The notes below the pieces were generated by a model, which was given only the letters and a program-made list of their open reading frames with translations, did not search any database and had not been told where the DNA came from. A program made the translations under genes and the position numbers. From contig JAQDQK010000004.1 of NCBI GenBank assembly GCA_027658995.1, positions 1 to 64,000 of the forward strand: 64,000 nt of DNA. The letters are read 5' to 3'. The stretch comes from Propionibacteriaceae bacterium AM104-82. Lineage in GTDB: Bacteria; Actinomycetota; Actinomycetes; Propionibacteriales; Propionibacteriaceae. Shown here piece after piece: positions 47,049 to 55,623 of this stretch (the first letter of the stretch is position 1; every line of letters begins with the position of its first letter).

Positions 47049-48275
47049 ATGGAATCGGATCTCGGCAGGCGCTTCTCGCGCCGGCGCCGCATCGCCATCA
47101 TCATCACCCTTGGCCTCCTCACTGGCCTCGGGCCCTTCACGATCGACCTCTACCTGCCCGCGTTCCCGGCCATCAAGGCCGACTGGTCACTGACCGACGC
47201 GCAGGTCCAGGTCACCCTGTCCGCCACGACGATCGGCTTCGCCCTCGGCCAGTTGATCGTCGGGCCCCTCAGCGACCGACTCGGTCGCCGCTGGCCCCTC
47301 GTGGTGTGCAGTTGCCTCCACGTCACGTCGTCGGTGCTCGTCGCGATCGCGCCGAACGTCAGTTTCCTGATCGGGATGCGCCTGCTGCAGGGCGTCGGCG
47401 CGGCAGGCGGGGCGGTGGTCGCGATGGCGATGGCCCGCGACCTATTCTCCGGCCGCCCGCTCGTGGTGATGCTGTCGCGCCTCGCGCTGATCTCCGGCCT
47501 CGCGCCGATCGTCGCCCCCATCGTCGGCTCCTGGATGGTCACGGTGATGCCGTGGCGGGGCATCTTCTGGGGCCTCGCGGGCTACGGCGCGCTGGTGGTG
47601 GCGCTGATCATCGTGATGACGGTGGAGACCCGGCCCCCCGCGCAGCGCACCCGCGGCGGCCTCGGAGCGCTAATGACCGGCTTCGGCATCGTGCTGCGCG
47701 ACCGCGTCTCGCTCGGCGGGATCCTGGTGGCCGCCTGCGCCTTCGGCGGCCTCTTCTCCTACGTGTCCAGTTCCTCGGTGCTGCTGCAGTCGGTCTACGG
47801 GCTCAGCGCGCAGGGCTTCGGCGCCGTCTTCGCGATCTGTTCGTGCGGCGTGTTCATCGGCGTCCAGAGCGGAAGCCGCCTCGCACAGCGCTTCGGCCCG
47901 CAGTGGGTGCTCGTCGGGTAGACCACGCTGATGGTGCTCTCCTCGCTGGCGGTGCTTGCGATCAACGCCGCAGACGTCGGCTACGTGCCGCTGGTGCCGG
48001 CTCTGTTCCTGTTCACCTCCGGGTTCGGCTCCTCGGCTCCGTGCAACCAACTGCTCGTGCTGCAGAACCACCGCGAGCGCTCCGGCACCGCGTCGTCGCT
48101 GCTCGGCGCAAGCACCATGTCGGTCGGCTCGGTCGTCGGCCCGCTGATCGGATCGGTGCCCATGACCAGCGCCGTCCCGATGGGCACCGCGATGCTCATC
48201 TGCTCCTCCTTGGCAACGGTCGCGCTGTGGGCGGTGCTGCGCCCCCGCTCGCTCCCCCGAGGCCGCCTGATCTAG
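47049..48275 (+). pseudogene. Bcr/CflA-family drug MFS transporter interrupted by one amber codon
   Basis: The reading frame encodes a 12-helix MFS protein of about 408 aa (N-half LGLLTGLGPFTIDLYLPAFP, GPLSDRLGRRWPL, RLLQGVGAAGGAVV are typical Bcr/CflA). A TAG at 47919-47921 (GTC GGG TAG ACC) cuts it after residue 290. The same frame continues from 47922 through LFLFTSGFGSSAPCNQLLVL, the expected helices 9-12, to 48275. A single nonsense change, a sequencing error, or read-through would each explain it. Its tail overlaps the opposing endonuclease gene by 4 nt. Confidence 0.85.
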
Positions 48276-49159
48276 CGGAACGCCAGGAACTCGGCGTATC
48301 TCTCCTCGAGCCTGTCGCGATCCGGACGAAGCGAACGAGCCCTCGGGAGGATCTCCAGAGACGTGTTGTGGACGCCTTGGATGCCTCCCGCGAGCATCCA
48401 TCCGTCCGTCTCCTGGAGCACGTCATCACGGACGTGCAGGGTGAGATCCGGTCGGATGCCGAGCAGATTGGCATCGAAGGCGGCGTGGTGGATCTTGCAC
48501 AGGGAGATGCCGTTCGGAACGACCGGTTGCCCGTTCGGCTTCCCGTCCGCCAAGATGTGCGCCGCGTCAAGCAGTTCCAGGTGTTTCAAGCGACAGATCG
48601 AACACTTGCCGTCGTAGGCGAGAAGGACCTGTCTGCGGAAGATCGGCTGGTGAAGCCGCTGCTTGGTGAGCCGCAAGGCGTAGGCACGCGCATCAACGGA
48701 CAGGTCTCCCGTCCCGAGGTGGAGCTGGCCCTCGTCGACGGCGAGGGTGAACTCCAGGTTCGCCGGATCGTCGGCAATCACGTAGACCGGGTAGATCGGC
48801 TCGTAGCGGCCCCGGGCGACACCCACGAACCAGACGATCGGGAGCCGGTCATGGAAGGCACGTCGAAGGGCCCGGTTGTCATAGTGGTTCGGATCGTCGC
48901 CGCGGTATTTGTAGCGCTGCAGGCCATCAGGCCCGATGGAGTCGGCGTAGGGCGGGGTCTGGGTCGGCTCCGTGTACGCCGTCCTGATCGAGATCGCGGC
49001 CTCCAGAGCTTTCGGCTTCATGATGCCCTGTTGGCCCGCGACCGCGATGCGTTGCCCCTGGTACTCGAATCCCTTCAAGAAGAGTTGGTCGACGACAGGC
49101 TCGGGCCGCTCATCGAGCCACCGCATCAGCGCCTCGCGCACCGCCAACTCACCGATCAT
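48272..49159 (-). CDS. HNH endonuclease with N-terminal sensor-like domain
   Basis: 295 aa; a TAGGCT -10 box 6 nt before the ATG fixes the start. C-terminal HNH domain (about 176-235): CSIC (C186, C189), LLDAAHI (H201), PNGISLCKIHHAAFD (N216, H224/H225), the metal and nuclease residues. The N-terminal part (about 25-150) has GIMKPKALEAAISIRTAY, YRGDDPNHYDNRALR and LPIVWFVGVARGRYEPIYPVYV, a pattern seen in restriction-like HNH proteins that read modified bases. Probably a defence or modification-dependent nuclease; no methyltransferase is adjacent. Confidence 0.8.
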   Translation of the reverse strand: MIGELAVREALMRWLDERPEPVVDQLFLKGFEYQGQRIAVAGQQGIMKPKALEAAISIRTAYTEPTQTPPYADSIGPDGLQRYKYRGDDPNHYDNRALRRAFHDRLPIVWFVGVARGRYEPIYPVYVIADDPANLEFTLAVDEGQLHLGTGDLSVDARAYALRLTKQRLHQPIFRRQVLLAYDGKCSICRLKHLELLDAAHILADGKPNGQPVVPNGISLCKIHHAAFDANLLGIRPDLTLHVRDDVLQETDGWMLAGGIQGVHNTSLEILPRARSLRPDRDRLEERYAEFLAFR

Positions 49160-49165
49160 GCCGGC

Positions 49166-49171
49166 AGCCTA
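49166..49171 (-). promoter_or_regulatory. -10 box of a probable leaderless promoter (HNH endonuclease)
   Basis: Minus-strand TAGGCT exactly 6 nt before the ATG at 49159. Confidence 0.5.
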
Positions 49172-49208
49172 GCCACCTGCCCCAGGGGCCGCGTCGACTG
49201 GTCAACAA

Positions 49209-50072
49209 TCAGCGGCGGGAAGTCGTCTCCCCCACCTCGGTGTGGAGGCGACCGGCGTGCAGCGCCAGGTAGGCGACCTCCTCAGCGGTCAGCGACCTGC
49301 CGAGCCGTTCCCCGACGACGACGCCCAACCGTTCGGCGGCCTCGGCGGCGCTCGGCTGGGACTGGCGCATCGCGCCCATGATGTCCATCGGGGTGTCGGT
49401 CAGTTGGCGATCCTCGGAGACCCGCACCATCAGGTACCGCAGGTGGGTCGCGAAGCGTGCTGCGCCCATGCTCGACCGGTCGACAGGGGTTCCCCAGCGC
49501 CGCTCCAGTTCCGTGAAGGCGGCCTCGATCACGTCGCTCAGCCGGGGCGCGCCCTCCAGGTCGGTGCGGGTCCAGCGCTGGTTGATGAAGTGCAGCGCGA
49601 AGGCGACCCATTCGTCGGACTGCAACCGGACTCCGAGCGCGTGGTTGGCGATCGCGAGCGCCCTGCGTCCGACGGCGGCCTCCTCCGGGTAGACCTGTGC
49701 GACCTCCCACTTCAGCGGGAAGTCGATCTCAAGGCCCGCCTCCGCCCGCCTGACGGCGAAGCTCAGGTGGTCGAGGACCGGCAGCAGGATGGCCTGCGAC
49801 ACGGTGATGCCGAGGCGTTGGTGGGCCAGGTCGACGATCCGCTGCGCGACGCTCGCCTGCTCCCAGGTGGAGCCCGCCAGCATCTCGGCGAGGTGGGTCG
49901 CGCGGTAGGTGGCGTCCGAGATGAACCGCTGCCCGGCGGCGCCGTCGACGCTCTCCCCCGGCTTGCGGCCGAAGCCGACGCCCTTGCCGAGGAGGACGAT
50001 GTCGGTGCCGTCGTCCTCGACCGCGAGGACGACGTTGTTGTTGTACACCTTCTTGACGGTGACCGGCGCCAT
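49209..50072 (-). CDS. LicT/BglG-family RNA-binding antiterminator
   Basis: 287 aa from the ATG at 50072 with GGAG 5 nt upstream. N-terminal CAT RNA-binding domain (1-58: VKKVYNNNVVLAVEDDG, LLGKGVGFGRKPG), then two PRDs with their histidines in LDHLSFAVRR, FALHFINQR, FATHLRYLM and ALHAGRLH. Prevents termination in the leader of its target PTS gene when the sugar is present. It is encoded just downstream of that permease, whose leader contains a matching RAT site. Confidence 0.93.
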   Translation of the reverse strand: MAPVTVKKVYNNNVVLAVEDDGTDIVLLGKGVGFGRKPGESVDGAAGQRFISDATYRATHLAEMLAGSTWEQASVAQRIVDLAHQRLGITVSQAILLPVLDHLSFAVRRAEAGLEIDFPLKWEVAQVYPEEAAVGRRALAIANHALGVRLQSDEWVAFALHFINQRWTRTDLEGAPRLSDVIEAAFTELERRWGTPVDRSSMGAARFATHLRYLMVRVSEDRQLTDTPMDIMGAMRQSQPSAAEAAERLGVVVGERLGRSLTAEEVAYLALHAGRLHTEVGETTSRR

Positions 50073-50168
50073 GGGCTCCATCCTGCCTGTACCTGAGTGT
50101 TGTGCGCCGGTTCCGGCGCGAGACCGCGGGCGGAGCATGAGCCCGGCCCGCGGATCGGTGTCGCGCGC

Positions 50169-52256
50169 CTACTTGGGCGTGACGGTGACGACGGGTTCGC
50201 CGTCGGTCGCGCCGAGGTCGACGGCCGAGACCGCGAACTTCTTCGAGTTCGTGACCAGCACCGGGGTCGCCATCGACGGCACCAGCGGGGTCACCGCCGC
50301 CATGTCGACCTGGACGATCGGGTCCCCGACCTCGACGCGGTCGCCCTGGTCGCGCAGGCCGATGAAGCCCTCGCCCTTGAGCTTGACCGTGTCGATGCCG
50401 ATGTGGACGAGTACCTCGGCCCCGTTGTCCGCCTTGATCGCGTAGGCGTGCAGCGTCTTGGCCACCAGCATCAGCTTGCCCGCCACGGGCGCCCGGAAGG
50501 TGCCGTCGGTGGGGATCACCGCGAAGCCGTCGCCCATCACCCGGCCGGAGAAGACCGGGTCGGGCACCTCCTCGAGCGTGATGACGTGGCCGAGCACCGG
50601 CTTGACAAGCCCGACGGGTTCGCCCTTGGGGGCCGCCGCGGCCGCGGTCGCCTCGGTCGTCTCCTCGACGGCGGTCTCCGTGACGGTCTCGGCGACCGGG
50701 GCGCTGGCCGCCGCCGCGAGTTCCGCAGGGGGCGCCGTCGGGTTCGCCGCGAGCGCTGCCTGCATGGAGGCCTTCAGCGAGTCGGCCTGGGTGCCGAAGA
50801 TCGCCTGGACGTTGTTGCCGACCTCGATGACGCCTGCGGCCCCGAGCGCCTTCAGGCGGGCCTGGTTGACCTTTGCCTTGTCCTCGACCTCGATCCTGAG
50901 CCGGGTGATGCAGGCGTCGACGAGGAGCAGGTTCTCGCGGCCGCCGAAGGCTGCGATGAGTTGCTCGGCCTTGGCGGCGTCGCCGATCGGGCCATCGCCC
51001 TGAGCCTCGACGTCCTCGATGTCCTCCAGGTCGGCGCGACCGGGCGTCATCATGTTCCACTTCACGATCACGAAGCGGAACAGGAAGTAGTAGAACACCG
51101 CGAAGGCGAGGCCCATCACGATCAGCAGCGGGATGTTCTTCGCCGCGGGCGCGGAACCGTAGAGCAACAAGTCGATCAGGCCGGCCGAGAACGAGAAGCC
51201 CAGATGGATGTCGAGCAGATACGCGATCGCCATCGAGAGGCCCGTCAGGACGGCGTGCACGACGTACAGCGGGAATGCCACGAACATGAACGCGAACTCG
51301 AGGGGCTCGGTGATGCCGGTCAGGAACGCGGTCAGGCCGGCGGCCGTCAGGATGCCCGCGGCGACCTTCTTCTGGCCCGGCTTCGCGACGTGGATCATGG
51401 CCAGCGCGGCGGCGGGCAGGCCGAACATCAGGATCGGGTAGAAGCCCGCGGTCAGCGCACCAGCGGTCGGGTCGCCCGCGGCGAAGCGGGTCAGTTCGCC
51501 CGTGACGACGCCGTCGGCGGTTGCGTAGTCGCCGTAGATGAACCAGATGTAGCTGTTGACGATGTGGTGCAGGCCCAGCGGGATCAGCATGCGGTTCACG
51601 AAGCCGTAGGTGAAGGCCCCGAGGAAGCCGGACGCGGCGATGAACTGGCCGAGGCTGGTGAGGCCCGCGTTGAAGATCGGGTAGAAGTAGCTGAGCGCGA
51701 AGCCGGTGATCAGGGTGGCGAGCGACACCACGATCGGGACGAAGCGGCGACCGCCGAAGAAGCCGAGATAGGTCGGCAGTTTGATGTCGTGGTACTTGTC
51801 GAACAGCCAGGCCGTGAGCAGGCCGACGATGATGCCCGCGAACACGCCGTAGTTGATCATCGCCTGGTCGCCCGCCTTGTCAACCACGCCCTTGAGGACG
51901 ACCGGGGACATGGACGTGAACACGCCGTCGATGACGAGGTAGCCGGCGACCGCGGACAGCGCGGTCGACCCGTCAGCCTTCTTGGCGAAGCCGATGGCGA
52001 CGCCCACGGCGAACAGCAGGGGCAGGTTGGCGAAGATGGCGTTGCCCGCGGCGCTCATGGCGTCGAAGAACGGGCCGATCACCGGGGCGTCGATCCTGCC
52101 GAGCAGGTCGTCCTGGCCGAGCCTGAGCAGGATGCCCGCGGCGGGCAGTAGCGCGATGGGCAGCATCAGCGACTTGCCGAGTCGCTGGAGTTGGGCGAAG
52201 CCCGGGATGCGTAGCCCGCCCTTCTTGGTGGCTGGTTCCACATTCTTGGTCGTCAT
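50169..52256 (-). CDS. PTS glucose/N-acetylglucosamine-family permease, EIICBA
   Basis: 695 aa. EIIC (about 18-400, ten hydrophobic helices, GITEPLEF at 314-321), EIIB (430-500, phospho-cysteine C449 in VDACITRLR), a long Ala/Thr-rich linker (505-545), and EIIA (545-695) with the phospho-histidine H616 in LVHIGIDTV. The EIIC segment GFYPILMFGLPAAALAMIHVA and DACITRLR fit the glucose/GlcNAc subgroup rather than beta-glucosides, but the sugar cannot be fixed. Transports and phosphorylates its sugar; controlled by the downstream LicT-type gene. Confidence 0.93.
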   Translation of the reverse strand: MTTKNVEPATKKGGLRIPGFAQLQRLGKSLMLPIALLPAAGILLRLGQDDLLGRIDAPVIGPFFDAMSAAGNAIFANLPLLFAVGVAIGFAKKADGSTALSAVAGYLVIDGVFTSMSPVVLKGVVDKAGDQAMINYGVFAGIIVGLLTAWLFDKYHDIKLPTYLGFFGGRRFVPIVVSLATLITGFALSYFYPIFNAGLTSLGQFIAASGFLGAFTYGFVNRMLIPLGLHHIVNSYIWFIYGDYATADGVVTGELTRFAAGDPTAGALTAGFYPILMFGLPAAALAMIHVAKPGQKKVAAGILTAAGLTAFLTGITEPLEFAFMFVAFPLYVVHAVLTGLSMAIAYLLDIHLGFSFSAGLIDLLLYGSAPAAKNIPLLIVMGLAFAVFYYFLFRFVIVKWNMMTPGRADLEDIEDVEAQGDGPIGDAAKAEQLIAAFGGRENLLLVDACITRLRIEVEDKAKVNQARLKALGAAGVIEVGNNVQAIFGTQADSLKASMQAALAANPTAPPAELAAAASAPVAETVTETAVEETTEATAAAAAPKGEPVGLVKPVLGHVITLEEVPDPVFSGRVMGDGFAVIPTDGTFRAPVAGKLMLVAKTLHAYAIKADNGAEVLVHIGIDTVKLKGEGFIGLRDQGDRVEVGDPIVQVDMAAVTPLVPSMATPVLVTNSKKFAVSAVDLGATDGEPVVTVTPK

Positions 52257-52387
52257 CTGGCGTCCTCCTTGAACCGATGGTGGGGACGGGCCTTCCGCGG
52301 GTGACGCCGTTGGACGGGGTACGCGGCGGTCAGCACTGTCGTCGTGAGGTTGGTTGCCCGGACCGACATGGGCCGAGCGTTCGCCTC

Positions 52388-52414
52388 AGGTGTTGCCTTC
52401 TTCAGTAACAATCC
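52388..52414 (-). promoter_or_regulatory. RAT (ribonucleic antiterminator) site in the PTS gene leader
   Basis: On the minus strand GGATTGTTACTG, a short loop, and GGCAACACCT reproduce the LicT/BglG RAT consensus. It lies about 130 nt before the EIICBA start. No terminator with a T-run is visible overlapping it, so control may be through a GC-rich or Rho-dependent terminator. Confidence 0.85.
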
Positions 52415-52590
52415 CGACGACTGGCGCCGCAAGCGCGTTGGCACACGCTAACACGTCGCCTCCGATCACCTTAAGGCCGAGGCCGCATTGCCGCCGGAGA
52501 CCAGCAAAATGCGCAGAAGTGTTGTTCGCCTCTACCTGATCCGGGTAACTCCCCCGGCGCGGCCTCGACGCATCGCCCCCGGACGCGAAC

Positions 52591-52622
52591 GACGGGCCGG
52601 ACGCTGCTGCGTCCGGCCCGTC
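52591..52622 (-). terminator. aspS terminator hairpin
   Basis: Perfect 14-bp stem (GACGGGCCGGACGC pairing with its complement) around a TGCT loop, 16 nt after the aspS stop. Confidence 0.8.
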
Positions 52623-52637
52623 GATGCGGGGTCGATG

Positions 52638-54443
52638 TCAGTCCTCGGCCTGCTCCTTCTTGGCCTCGGGCTTGGCCTCCGGCTTGAAGTCGACGCCGGC
52701 CTCCTTGCGCTGCTGGGCCGAGATCTCCGCGGGGGCCTCGGTCAGCGGGTCGAAGCCGCCGCCGCTCTTGGGGAACGCGATCACGTCGCGGATCGTGTCG
52801 AAGCCGCCGAGCAGCATCACGAGGCGGTCCAGCCCGAACGCGATGCCGCCGTGCGGCGGGGCGCCGAACGAGAACGCGTCGAGCAGGAAGCCGAACTTGG
52901 CCTGCGCCTCCTCGTCGGTGATGCCCATCACCTTGAACACCCGCTCCTGCACGTCGCGGCGGTGGATACGGATCGAGCCGCCGCCCACCTCGTTGCCGTT
53001 GCAGACGAAGTCGTAGCCGTAGCTGAGCGCCGAGCCGGGGTCGGTGTCGAAGGTCTCCATCGACTCGGGCTTGGGTGAGGTGAACGCGTGGTGCACGGCG
53101 GTCCACTTGCTGTGTCCGAGCGCGACGTCACCGGAGGCCTCAGCCTCGGCGGTCGACTTGAACATGGGCGCGTCGACGACCCACAGGAAGCTCCACGCGT
53201 CCTCGTCGATCAGTCCGGTGCGACGGCCGATCTCGAGGCGGGCCGCGCCGAGCAACTCCTGGGACGACTCGCGGGCGCCCGCGCCGAAGAAGATCGCGTC
53301 GCCGGGCTTGGCATCCATCGCCGCGGCGATGCCGTCACGCTCGGCGTCGGAGATGTTCTTGGCGACGGGGCCGCCGAGGGTGCCGTCCTCACCGACGGTG
53401 ATGTAGGCCAGGCCCTTGGCGCCGCGCTGCTTCGCCCACTCCTGCCACGCGTCGAACTGGCGACGCGGCAGCGAGGCACCGCCCGGCATGACCACGCCAC
53501 CCACGTAGGGGGCCTGGAACACGCGGAAGGGGGTGTCCTTGAAGTAGTCGGTCAGCTCACGGATCTTGAGGTCGAAGCGCAGGTCAGGCTTGTCGGAGCC
53601 GTAGTCGTTCATGGCATCGTGCCAGCTCATCCGCGGCAGCGGCAGGCTCATCTCGACGCCGATCAGCTCCCAGCAGGCGGCCATGATCTGCTCGGCGAGC
53701 GCGATCACGTCGTCCTGGTCGACGAAGCTCATCTCAATGTCGAGCTGGGTGAACTCGGGCTGCCGGTCGGCGCGGAAGTCCTCGTCGCGGTAGCAGCGCG
53801 CGATCTGGTAGTAGCGCTCCATGCCGCCCACCATCAGCAACTGCTTGAAGAGCTGGGGGCTCTGCGGAAGGGCGTACCACTTGCCGGGGTGCAGCCGGGC
53901 CGGGACGATGAAGTCGCGCGCTCCCTCGGGCGTCGAGCGGGTCAGCGTCGGGGTCTCGATGTCGTAGAAGTTGTTGCGGTCGAGCACGTCGCGGATGACG
54001 TGGGTCACCTTCGAGCGCAGCACGAGGGCCTCGTGCTGGCGGGGGCGACGCAGGTCGAGGTAGCGGTGCTTGAGGCGGGCCTCCTCGCCGACGGTGGTGC
54101 GCTCGTCGATCTGGAACGGCAGCGGCGCTGCGGGGTTCAGCACCTCCAGTTCGCGGATCGCGACCTCGACCTCACCGGTGGGGATGTTGGGGTTCACGTT
54201 CTCGGCGGTGCGGGCGTCGACGACGCCGGTGACCTTGATGCAGAACTCGTTGCGCAGATCGTGGATGCCTGCGGACTCGAGGTACTCGTCGCGGACGACG
54301 ATCTGGCAGATGCCCGACGCGTCGCGCAGGTCGATGAAGGCGACGCCGCCGTGGTCGCGGCGCTTGGCCACCCACCCGGCGAGCGTGACTTCTTGGCCGA
54401 CGTCGGAGGCGCGCAGCGTGCCAGCTTCGTGAGTGCGGATCAC
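52638..54443 (-). CDS. aspS: Aspartyl-tRNA synthetase (bacterial type)
   Basis: 601 aa from a GTG at 54443 with AAAGGA upstream; longer in-frame starts have no ribosome site. N-terminal OB fold (1-110: [26 protein letters not shown]), class II core with [51 protein letters not shown], the bacterial GAD insert (about 290-410), and motif 3 [15 protein letters not shown]. Lysine/glutamate-rich C-terminal tail. Whether it also charges tRNA-Asn depends on gatCAB, not in this window. Confidence 0.96.
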   Translation of the reverse strand: MIRTHEAGTLRASDVGQEVTLAGWVAKRRDHGGVAFIDLRDASGICQIVVRDEYLESAGIHDLRNEFCIKVTGVVDARTAENVNPNIPTGEVEVAIRELEVLNPAAPLPFQIDERTTVGEEARLKHRYLDLRRPRQHEALVLRSKVTHVIRDVLDRNNFYDIETPTLTRSTPEGARDFIVPARLHPGKWYALPQSPQLFKQLLMVGGMERYYQIARCYRDEDFRADRQPEFTQLDIEMSFVDQDDVIALAEQIMAACWELIGVEMSLPLPRMSWHDAMNDYGSDKPDLRFDLKIRELTDYFKDTPFRVFQAPYVGGVVMPGGASLPRRQFDAWQEWAKQRGAKGLAYITVGEDGTLGGPVAKNISDAERDGIAAAMDAKPGDAIFFGAGARESSQELLGAARLEIGRRTGLIDEDAWSFLWVVDAPMFKSTAEAEASGDVALGHSKWTAVHHAFTSPKPESMETFDTDPGSALSYGYDFVCNGNEVGGGSIRIHRRDVQERVFKVMGITDEEAQAKFGFLLDAFSFGAPPHGGIAFGLDRLVMLLGGFDTIRDVIAFPKSGGGFDPLTEAPAEISAQQRKEAGVDFKPEAKPEAKKEQAED

Positions 54444-54589
54444 GGTATTCCTTTCAGTTCTGGCCGCATAGACAGTGCGGCTCAGCAGCGGCACAGTCTA
54501 CCGTCTCCGCCCCTGGTCGCCACCGCCCCGGCTTCCGCCTCGGCGCTGACCGAAGCCGCCGGGAGGACACAGCGGTGGGATCAGGGCGC

Positions 54590-54975
54590 CGCTCGTCGAA
54601 CCCGTCCGAAACGTCAGCGCACGCTCGGCGAACGGACACCTCGACAAGCTCGGGGAACACAGCAGTCAGCCTCGGGGACGGTTCACGCGACCGTGTCGAC
54701 GAGGTCGGACACCGCTCGTCGAGCTTGTCGAGACGTCCGAAACCAGCGGCGAACGCTCGGTGAGCGGACCCCTCGACAGGCTCGGGGAACGAGGGTGGAC
54801 GCCATTCGTCGAGCTTCTCGAGACGTCCGAAACCAGCGGCGAACGCTCGCCGAATGGACCCCTCGACCAGCTCGGGCAACGAGGGTGGACACCGCTCGTC
54901 GAGCTTCTCGAGACGTCCGAAACCAGCGGCGAACGCTCGGCGAACGGACCCCTCGACAGGCTCGGGGAACGAGGA
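54590..54975. repeat. 90-bp tandem repeat array with REP-like cores
   Basis: The 490 bp between aspS and the next gene hold three consecutive 90-bp units anchored by CGTCGAGCTTSTCGAGACGT at 54717, 54807 and 54897, each followed by CCGAAACCAGCGGCGAACGC and CCCCTCGAC-GCTCGG-AACGAG. Diverged pieces extend left to about 54590. Because 90 is a multiple of three, an open frame runs through in both directions, but no ribosome site or protein family is seen; judged non-coding. Confidence 0.8.
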
Positions 54976-54984
54976 CTAACTGCG

Positions 54985-55623
54985 CTATGTCGCGGGGCGG
55001 GCGCCCAGCGCGGCGCGCAACTCGTCGGCGCCGACCGGGATGCCGAAGATCGGCGAGGACGGCTCGATACAGCGCGAGGCGCTCCGATCGGCCTCGACGG
55101 CGTCGAAGCCCAGCCTGTCTACCAGGTCCGCCACCTCTGCCCGGGCCTCGGCGTCGTCGGAGACCACCGCGATGGCCCTGCGCAGCGGGTGACCCGACTC
55201 GTGGGCATCGGCGATCAGGTCGGAGTAGCCCAGGTGGTTGAGCGACTTCACCAGCCGCATCCGCGGGTTGCGGGCGCGCACCAGGGAACTGGTGGTGCCG
55301 TCCCAGGTCGGGTCGGGATGTCCGCCAGCAGCGTCCCAGGCGTTCATGGCGTCGACGACGACCTTCCCGTCGAGCGGCCCGTAGTCGATCGAGTCGGCCT
55401 TCCCGAACGGGATCGCCAGGACGACGATGTCGGAGTCGGCGATCACCTCGGCCTCCGGCAGCAGCCTGGCCCCGGGCAGCACGGTCTCGATCACCAGCGC
55501 GAGCATCGGCTGGCGTGGCGACCCCGCGATCCGCACCTCGTAGCCGGCCTCGAGCGCGAGGCGGCCGATCGCGGTGCCGAGCTTGCCCGCGCCGATGATG
55601 CCGAGCCTGCGAGGCTGGGTCAC
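54985..55623 (-). CDS. NADPH-dependent F420-reductase-like oxidoreductase
   Basis: 212 aa from the GTG at 55623 overlapping the hisS stop (GTGA). Rossmann N-terminus RLGIIGAGKLGTAIGRLALEAG, IAGSPRQP for NADP phosphate, VVLAIPFGKADSI, VVVDAMNAWDAAGG and VKSLNHLGYSDLIADA match the NADP:F420 oxidoreductase/ProC-like superfamily. Substrate or F420 dependence unproved. Translationally coupled to hisS, which is an odd functional pairing. Confidence 0.78.
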   Translation of the reverse strand: MTQPRRLGIIGAGKLGTAIGRLALEAGYEVRIAGSPRQPMLALVIETVLPGARLLPEAEVIADSDIVVLAIPFGKADSIDYGPLDGKVVVDAMNAWDAAGGHPDPTWDGTTSSLVRARNPRMRLVKSLNHLGYSDLIADAHESGHPLRRAIAVVSDDAEARAEVADLVDRLGFDAVEADRSASRCIEPSSPIFGIPVGADELRAALGARPAT

